A stretch of 64,000 bases of DNA, taken from contig CM067317.1 of assembly GCA_034231615.1 (NCBI GenBank), forward strand, positions 21,247,477 to 21,311,476, given 5' to 3'. The position numbers and the translations under genes were made by a program. Positions within the stretch are counted from its first letter, which is position 1, and the number at the start of each line of letters is the position of its first letter. Origin of the DNA: Meghimatium bilineatum (taxonomy: Eukaryota; Mollusca; Gastropoda; Stylommatophora; Philomycidae). Positions 60,101 through 64,000 of the stretch are shown in pieces. Under the pieces are notes generated by a model. The model ran no database searches and was not told the origin of the DNA. It was given only the letters and a program-made list of their open reading frames with translations.

Positions 60101-61673
60101 TAAAATTTACTCCACAGGCATATATGATAGTAATAATTGCATATAATTCTCACACATGAAGGATTAGATTGCTTAAACTCATTGACCACTTAGTTTTTAG
60201 TGGGGGGGGGGGGGGGGTTCTAACGGAATTATTGTTTTTAGATTTTGTTGTTGTTGCATATGCAACATGGGAACAAGAAATATTTCTTGTGAAGATATTT
60301 AAAATGTACTGTAATATAGGCCTATATAACAAAAACTGACTGAGAGTGAGGTTATCACAAATGTATTTTTATGTATCTGAATATTAATTTCTGACATGAA
60401 TTGTGAACTTACTAAACTTGCGAATCAATATTGCCACTCAAATTGTATCAATTTTGTAAATAATATAATTACAAACACAAACATTTATAGTATCTAGCAA
60501 GCCCGCATATAAATTGGGGGGGGGGGGGTGCGGTGGAGGAAAGAAGAAGTTTTTTAAGAACTCTCCTCGAAATCAGAACATTACTTTTAGTATAAGAAAT
60601 TTAGCCAAAATGTGCCTAAACATCACTCCCTTCTTAATGATTTTTCCAAAAAAGTCACAGATTTTCACATGAGAAAGAGGCAATTGCAAACAAAAATGGG
60701 CGAATGACCTGTTCTTTAGGTAAACCAATCAGCAAAATGTCTGGATCTATTCAGTGAAATTAACGTGTTAAGAATATTTTCTTTGAAAACAACTGTAACT
60801 CCTCCCAAAAAATTATCATCAGAACAGAATCCAAAAGCATTGCATGAAATATGGTGTCAAAATTCAACAGAATTCATTCCAGCGAACCAGCAGTCAAATA
60901 TTAAACATAACTTCTCTGTTTTACAGTGAAATCAGTAAATAAATGAACATGGAGGATGTGACATAGTCCTAGCTTAGAAAAGCACAAATAATTCATCATC
61001 TGGAAGCCAGAAAAGAACTATGGAAGCTAGAAAAAGAGACAAGCAATATGTCATGAATATGCCACAATTAATGAACTAAATGTAGAACTAGTAGTATTAA
61101 AACTTAGGAAATCACCTGGCCTGGATGACATACCAAATGAACTGCTAACTCACGTCGGACCATCAACAAAAAAGAAATTAATAAAAATTTTCAACATTCA
61201 CGAAATGCCTAGTTAACTCATTATGGTAGAACTCTGGCTATTGTTATGTTTTGATTAGGGACATAACTCAGGCTGTTTCTGAGTTTTTATAAGTGTTATT
61301 TTTTGTGTTTTGAGCCCATATTACTCACAAGTACCAAACATAATATTTCATCAGGGACACGTCAGTGCTATGGCATTTGTGTTCCGCCACTTTCTCTTGT
61401 GTCAGAAAGAGATTGAAGCACAAATCGCTATAGACTGAAGTGCCCTGATGTTCTTAACAAATCTAAACATAGAATAAGTAAATATAAAAACAACAAGAAC
61501 ATAATGCAGTTCCTACCTTCCAATGCTGTTTACATTAAAAAGATCTGATCTTGCAACCTGAGCTATTCCATTTCCAACAAATAGTTTCATACCCCCATAA
61601 GTTGTTGTCAAACCCTTGAGACATTTGCCATCCAAATCAGCATACACAGAAACAATGTCATCAGCTCTAAGAC
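47940..61673 (-). CDS. NSUN6: NSUN6, tRNA cytosine-C5 methyltransferase (C-terminal two thirds)
   Basis: Six minus-strand exons splice in phase: 61517-61673, 58423-58627, 54782-54899, 52992-53149, 50549-50674, 47940-48113, giving about 311 residues to the stop. The first exon here is the second half of the PUA RNA-binding domain ([24 protein letters not shown]). Then come the NSUN6 linker [14 protein letters not shown] motif [11 protein letters not shown], the motif IV segment [18 protein letters not shown], the motif VI segment [11 protein letters not shown] with the catalytic Cys, and the C-terminal QRFDP and TIGFFIAKF. Both active-site cysteines (APCS and STCT) are present. NSUN6 methylates C72 at the 3' end of specific tRNAs (Thr, Cys) in the human system. 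The N-terminal exons lie right of the window. It is convergent with the secreted-protein gene. Introns are full of SINEs, LINEs and piggyBac relics. Confidence 0.95.
48330..48535 (+). mobile_element. RTE/CR1-like LINE 3' coding fragment
   Basis: Plus-strand text reads [39 protein letters not shown] and [10 protein letters not shown], the usual C-terminal LINE region (GHV-RM...RRRGRP...W). It is in an NSUN6 intron. Confidence 0.7.
48538..48934. repeat. Perfect 22-base inverted repeat with adjoining direct repeat
   Basis: The text at 48538-48559 (GGACAATTTAAAAATTC...) is the exact reverse complement of 48913-48934. Next to it, TCCTCTGGCTTCCTACTTAA occurs both at 48560-48579 and at 48932-48951. 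The enclosed segment has a B-box-like GGTTCAATTCC near 48896. Confidence 0.8.
48952..50059. mobile_element. Non-autonomous piggyBac-type element (1.1 kb)
   Basis: TTAA duplications lie at 48948-48951 and 50060-50063. The left end is CCTTTAGGGCCCTGAA and the right end, read inward, CCTTTACGACTCTGCG, 11 of 14 terminal bases alike. No long frame is present. It contains a 190-base internal tandem duplication (from 49368 and 49558) and a repeated GTGACCTCGCCCGCAG near its right end. An empty-site-like sequence exists nearby at 48560-48590. Confidence 0.75.
50070..50205 (-). mobile_element. SINE II copies, inverse (left arm of inverted pair)
   Basis: CTGGAAATCTAGTAGCACCA, TTGTCCTGGTACAAGAGATA, CCAGTGGGAATTTGAAAAAG and GTAGAAGAAG. 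A partial extra unit (50079-50112) precedes it. Confidence 0.75.
50236..50400 (+). mobile_element. SINE II copy (right arm of inverted pair)
   Basis: CTTCTTCATCATTCATTTTC, CTCCTGCTGGATC, GTCTTACTAGATTTTCAGCA, TTGTGCCAATTGTCTGACAC. It pairs with the left arm across a loop of about 34 bases. Confidence 0.78.
50549..50674 (-). CDS. NSUN6: NSUN6 exon: motif VI with catalytic Cys
   Basis: It encodes [20 protein letters not shown] to CPSIELVST, 42 codons in phase 0. The Cys of STCT is the expected nucleophile. Acceptor GATTCAG, donor GTAAGTAA. Confidence 0.94.
50930..51180 (-). repeat. Dispersed repeat V, copy 2
   Basis: Matches 44870-45135 in blocks. The minus frame reads [20 protein letters not shown]. 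It lies between NSUN6 exons and is not in the NSUN6 protein. Confidence 0.55.
51235..51330 (+). mobile_element. SINE I distal fragment
   Basis: CCTTAGTTGCCTTCTATGAC, ATGCCTGGAAAGAAGACAGT and CTATTCTTTGCACTC follow the SINE I distal order. Confidence 0.6.
51335..51985. other. NSUN6 intron, no feature seen
   Basis: AT-rich, no long frame and no repeat border recognised. Confidence 0.5.
51991..52898 (+). mobile_element. piggyBac relic with transposase fragment
   Basis: TTAA duplications lie at 51987-51990 and 52899-52902. The ends are CCCTCATGTGACCAGC and, inward from the right, CCCTTCCAGTCCCAGC. Inside, at about 52390-52530, plus-strand frames read [15 protein letters not shown] and then [29 protein letters not shown]: the family's DE-M-F-GR, K-KP-G-K-W and Y-F-YTG signatures. 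At 908 bases it is well short of a full element (about 2-2.5 kb). There is at least one frame change and stops, so it is inactive. Confidence 0.82.
52992..53149 (-). CDS. NSUN6: NSUN6 exon: motif IV (DAPCS)
   Basis: It starts by completing an Asp codon, then [29 protein letters not shown] and ends HKLLLT. The acceptor TTCTCAG (exon from 53149) is chosen because the alternative at 53166 is out of phase with the preceding exon. Confidence 0.92.
53428..53587 (+). mobile_element. SINE II copy
   Basis: CTTCTTCAGTGTTCATTCTT, CTCCCGCTGGATCTCTCTTG, CTACTAGATTTCCAGCAGGA, GTGTTGCCATTTTATTTG and AACTCATCTGTCTTCAGTGG. Confidence 0.85.
53590..54775. other. NSUN6 intron, no feature seen
   Basis: AT-rich; small hairpins only (for example CCACTTCGTGG near 53887). 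Short frames have no domain. Confidence 0.5.
54782..54899 (-). CDS. NSUN6: NSUN6 exon: after motif I
   Basis: It encodes [18 protein letters not shown] to SINSVMDHA; it follows NNQ of the previous exon, as in human DQGEVIALDK. Acceptor CCTTAG, donor GTATGT, leaving one base. Confidence 0.9.
55000..55270 (+). mobile_element. LINE 3' end, subgroup II
   Basis: Plus-strand copy of the 1960-2245 element: CATGTGGACAGGCAGCACAG, ATATTGGCCAGAGGAAACAA, CACTGGAATCAAAGCTCTAT, and the end CAAGTGAACGAAAGAAGAAG. Confidence 0.75.
55335..55592 (-). mobile_element. SINE I copy, inverse
   Basis: GCCATACAAGTCAGGGGACT, CCATCACATAGAGGGTCAAA, AGCTGTAAATCATGACACAG, GTACTCCAGACAACATCCTG and GAACAAATGCAGAACAAGAA. 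Confidence 0.78.
55925..56060 (-). mobile_element. RTE/CR1-like LINE 3' end
   Basis: The inverse matches the right part of 4040-4640: GAAGGTTGGCTGCAACAGAC, CTCTTGCC, GGTGCACTCTGTTAGACTG and ATGTTACTCTCCCACTTG. Confidence 0.65.
56138..56245 (+). mobile_element. SINE I partial (head only)
   Basis: TTCTTCTGCATTCATTCTCA, ATTATCAGGATATATCTCAG, GAATGGAATG and CATGGTTTACAGTTTTGCTG; it stops near the same place as the junction copies in the tandem array. Confidence 0.65.
56560..56890 (-). mobile_element. LINE RT C-terminal fragment
   Basis: The minus frame reads [40 protein letters not shown] and [10 protein letters not shown], the ...YG-E-WT... region of RTE/CR1-like LINEs. Confidence 0.7.
57484..57830 (+). 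mobile_element. RTE/CR1-like LINE 3' end inside the minisatellite
   Basis: The plus frame reads [40 protein letters not shown] and [18 protein letters not shown], ending NVVPLRP and stop, then TTTATTGATTGATTTGAT. This is the best preserved LINE C-terminus of its type here. Confidence 0.88.
58050..58290 (+). mobile_element. LINE 3' coding fragment
   Basis: Plus text GTGGCTTCTACAGTGTTTTG, ATTCTAGAGGGCAG and CTCTGGCCAATGCAGGTCTG reads as the FGHV..., [28 protein letters not shown] type LINE end. Confidence 0.7.
58423..58627 (-). CDS. NSUN6: NSUN6 exon: SAM-binding motif I
   Basis: It encodes [36 protein letters not shown] and HIAAVMNNQ. The acceptor is a tandem CAGCAG, so one Ser may be included or skipped. 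The donor is GTCAGT. Confidence 0.94.
58850..59640 (-). mobile_element. RNase H LINE, degenerate
   Basis: The minus strand at 59235-59546 reads [20 protein letters not shown], with ILTDSQSML further on: RNase H Asp/Glu/Asp motifs. Then [14 protein letters not shown] (about 59190) and a Cys-rich end HLWECPMCC (about 58870). The order fits I-group LINEs. Confidence 0.82.
59650..60950. other. NSUN6 intron, two long G-runs, no gene seen
   Basis: G16 at 60202-60217 and G13 at 60516-60528 are the only outstanding marks. The rest is AT-rich without frames or repeat families I recognise. Confidence 0.5.
60960..61220 (+). mobile_element. LINE reverse-transcriptase N-terminal fragment
   Basis: The plus frame reads [34 protein letters not shown] and KKLIKIFN: the KSPG-D-I-NELLK start of a non-LTR RT domain. 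It ends at a stop near 61215. Confidence 0.75.
61517..61673 (-). CDS. NSUN6: NSUN6 exon: second half of the PUA domain
   Basis: It encodes [20 protein letters not shown] to [12 protein letters not shown], entering with two bases and leaving AG. The acceptor is TCATCAG and the donor GTAGGA. It is the first NSUN6 exon visible in the window. Confidence 0.92.
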
Positions 61674-62440
61674 CTGATGATAAAATACATTTTTCACATT
61701 TACTTTAATAATAAAAGTCACCAAACTGAGACAATTGTAAACTATTAGATGAGAACAGTTATCTTTGCATCAAGTATAAGTTGCAATAATTCTCCAATAT
61801 TTTTTATAACACTGACTCCTGACCCCAAATGGGGTCATGAAGGGTTCTGTGGTATTCTCCAGCTAAAATAGTAACCTATAAAATCAAATGCCATAATATT
61901 ATTGCATATCAAATGTGCCAAGGCCAGAAAACCGATCGTCATTGAATCCTGTGAAGCCTTACAACAAAAGCAAAGAAAAGACAATAGACAGATAGAGGTT
62001 TTGTTTGATTGAGAACCCCAGAAATTGCAAGCAATTGGCTTATGCTTCCTATGTTCTGGGGGTGGTTTTTCTGAGCTTTCTTTCATACCCAGGAGACTGC
62101 GGCTTTTGACTTAGTGAAATGCCAATTGAAGCAGCTTTCTACTCAGAGGAGGTCTATAATTGTATAGATGACATGCTACAAAGCTTCCATAAGAGAGCCT
62201 CAATATAACGGCATGTCATCTACTAAGGTTTTCTGCTAGATAGGTGGTTTGTCTAGTGGACATTTGGTGAGACCCACAGACGCAACCACATTCGTAGACA
62301 GATAGATAAAATCATTGATTTTAAGGAAATCTGCATTCACGTTTTACTCTTCCTTGTTTCTGCACATCTCTGTAAGATTATATTTTCAATACTTCTTTAT
62401 TTGAAAAACATTAAATGTTGAAAATGACATGAGGTTGCCT
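61674..62440. other. Probable NSUN6 intron, no gene seen
   Basis: A minus-strand frame at 61835-62086 has no NSUN6 or other recognised similarity. The mirrored GACAGATAGAT strings near 61987 and 62297 suggest an unidentified short element. Confidence 0.4.
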
Positions 62441-62444
62441 TTAA

Positions 62445-62908
62445 CTCTGTATCTGCTACATATGACTTTATTCATTCCTTGATCTGACTGCTAATGATGA
62501 GTTACTCATTTTTTTTGTTTTCTATCCCCTCATTGCTAAAAATGATTTCATTATTCTTCTTCAGCGTTCATTTTCAAACTCCCACTGGATCTCTCTTTTA
62601 GCAGGATCATTGTCCTACTAGATTTCCAGCAGGATGTAATCCAGAGAATGGAAATACACGCAATCAATTTTATTTGCACCAATGGCCCGCCTCATCCATC
62701 TTCTACGGATTCATTCTGAAATCGGCAAGTGTCAAACATCCCACAATACAGTAAATATTTTCTTATGTCAATAAACAAACCCATACCATGAAAGTTCTCC
62801 TATTTCTGTGTTGAGCAAGAAAAGGATTCAGCACAGGGGGATATTCATTGAGGAAAGAATTTAGCACAGCTGGTATTGGTTACTGAAAACAATGTAGCAG
62901 CTAAAGGG
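62445..62908 (+). mobile_element. piggyBac-type MITE carrying a nested SINE II
   Basis: TTAA lies at 62441-62444 and 62909-62912, the right end is GCAGCTAAAGGG. Outside the SINE it matches 35798-36391: CTGCTAATGATGAGTTACTC, GTTTTCTATCCCCTCATTGC, TCTGAAATCGGCAAGTGTCA, GAAAAGGATTCAGCACAGGG and ACTGAAAACAATGTAGCAGC. Confidence 0.78.
62554..62712 (+). mobile_element. SINE II copy nested in the MITE
   Basis: TTCTTCTTCAGCGTTCATTT, CCCACTGGATCTCTCTTTTA, CTACTAGATTTCCAGCAGGA, TTTGCACCAATGGCCC and CTCATCCATCTTCTACGG. The 35.8 kb copy of the MITE lacks it. Confidence 0.88.
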
Positions 62909-63089
62909 TTAACGAAAACTCAACTGCAAATTTGGAATTTAATTAATGAGTCACAATTTAAATGATTGTATTAAATGTCATAAGTTCAAGTTAGATTGAA
63001 TTATATTATACTAAAAAATCTATTTTCATTGTGTTTTCATTTACCCTATTAAAAGGCCTTTTTAAATGTATGGTTACATTGCTTATATA

Positions 63090-63165
63090 AAATAGGGTTG
63101 TGGGTCACTTCACTTTTATAAAATGGAGTCATGATTCCATAAAGGTTGGGAACCTGTACTTTATC
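63090..63165 (-). mobile_element. Possible hAT-type element end
   Basis: Read on the minus strand: CAGGTTCCCAACCTTTATGG then GACTCCATTTTATAAAAGTG and GTGACCCACAACCC, the style of hAT termini. The other end is not found. Confidence 0.3.
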
Positions 63166-63660
63166 TCATGTCCTGGTTGTACACTATGACACACTGTTAC
63201 CTGTCTAATTCTTGACTTAATATTCCTTTCCTACTTCTTATCTTTTCATCCTCCTCCTGTAGCAATCTTCTTCAAAATATCATGCATTAAGTGTCAAAAT
63301 TTTTTAACTGCCTTATTTTGTATATTCTGCATTGGTTTTTTTCTTACTCATTCTTTTTTTCTAGGCTTCTCTTATTTTTAGTTTGGAATTTTATCTTGCT
63401 ACAATCTTTCATTAGAAAAAGAAAACAGAGAGAGACAAAGAGTATAAAAAAATGACTTACAGTTGCTTATTTTCCTTTTAGCAATATTTCACTATTAATA
63501 TGTTCTTGCATTCTTATAATAATGGGATTCCATGTTATTATTATCGGTATTATTTTGTATACTTCAGTCTATACACAGGTTTCCAATTTTTGTCAAATTT
63601 TGGACATTAAAGTTACATTCTGTGTGTATATAAAGATTGGCTCATATTCGGAAACATACA

Positions 63661-64000
63661 GTGTGTCATGTGACGTATTCCTTCCAGAACGTTGTTTTCC
63701 TAATGAACTCTCTGAACCTCTCTGTCTTGGGCGATGTGGCTTGCATTTTCTAGCGATGTATTCATGTTATCTTTAATGTCGTCAGTCCATCGTCTTCTTG
63801 GTCTGCCCCTTCTCCTCTCCCAGGTACTCTTCCCTCCATTATTTGTCTTTCTAAACAGTTATGTCTCTTTATATGACCAAACAGGCGTAGTTTTCTTTTT
63901 GTTATTGTGTTTAGTAACCAACACTCTGGAATATTCAGTGTGTTTATAATATCTGAGTGTCTGATTTTATCCTTCCATGATATTCTAAGTATCTTCCTGT
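63661..64000 (-). mobile_element. LINE A copy running off the window
   Basis: Closely parallels 11635-11980: TGTGACGTATTCCTTCCAG, GGGCGATGTGGCTTGCATTT, GTCCATCGTCTTCTTGG, TTATATGACCAAACAGGCGT and ACCAACACTCTGGAAT. Less decayed than 32185-33265. Confidence 0.85.

Noticed and set aside
61835-62086. Minus frame as a further NSUN6 exon
   Set aside because: No resemblance to the PUA or N-terminal part of NSUN6 and no suitable splice borders; the true upstream exons are probably beyond 64000.

Overview
This is a stretch of an AT-rich, intron-rich animal nuclear genome. Three split host genes are legible, and the rest of the window is built mostly from dispersed and tandem repeats. GT-AG introns, CCAAT and GC boxes, poly(A) signals and the mix of non-LTR retrotransposons, tail-sharing SINEs and piggyBac/pogo-like DNA elements all say metazoan. 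A mollusc or another lophotrochozoan is my best guess. That guess is inference from the repeat style, and species cannot be read from the sequence.

Layout. (1) 738-5782, plus strand: CHCHD4/MIA40, three exons coding 148 residues, with LINE and SINE insertions in both introns and a pogo-like MITE in the 3' UTR. (2) 5.8-11.3 kb: intergenic, made of overlapping LINE and SINE relics. (3) 11316-23064: a head-to-tail triplication of a ~3.9 kb unit. The copies are almost identical and differ, as far as I can see, only in homopolymer lengths. (4) 23585-45435, plus strand: a five-exon gene for a 244-residue secreted cysteine-rich protein. Exons 3, 4 and 5 each carry one repeat of a C-x(8-11)-C-x(7-10)-C-x(19-27)-C module. 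Its introns hold several minisatellites and nested elements. (5) 47940-61673 and beyond the right edge, minus strand: the C-terminal two thirds of NSUN6, an RNA 5-methylcytosine methyltransferase, in six exons, convergent with the secreted-protein gene. (6) 61.7-64 kb: more repeats, probably the next NSUN6 intron, ending inside a LINE that runs off the window.

Repeat content. At least two LINE groups with an RNase H domain and a terminal Cys-rich knuckle end in (GAA)n. Three short families (SINE I, II and III here) end in the same GAACG-plus-(GAA)n tail, which suggests shared mobilisation machinery. Other LINEs of an RTE/CR1-like type are common. A tRNA-derived SINE with a (CTTTAC)n tail appears three times. 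piggyBac-type elements with TTAA duplications appear at 35.8, 49.0, 52.0 and 62.4 kb. A pogo/Tigger-like MITE appears at 5.5, 40.3 and 45.6 kb.

The three host genes show no obvious functional link: mitochondrial protein import, a secreted product, and tRNA methylation. I found no operon-like system, CRISPR array, intact transposase or recognisable virus. The items most worth following up are the triplication, the modular secreted protein, and the LINE/SINE tail sharing with its minisatellite offspring.
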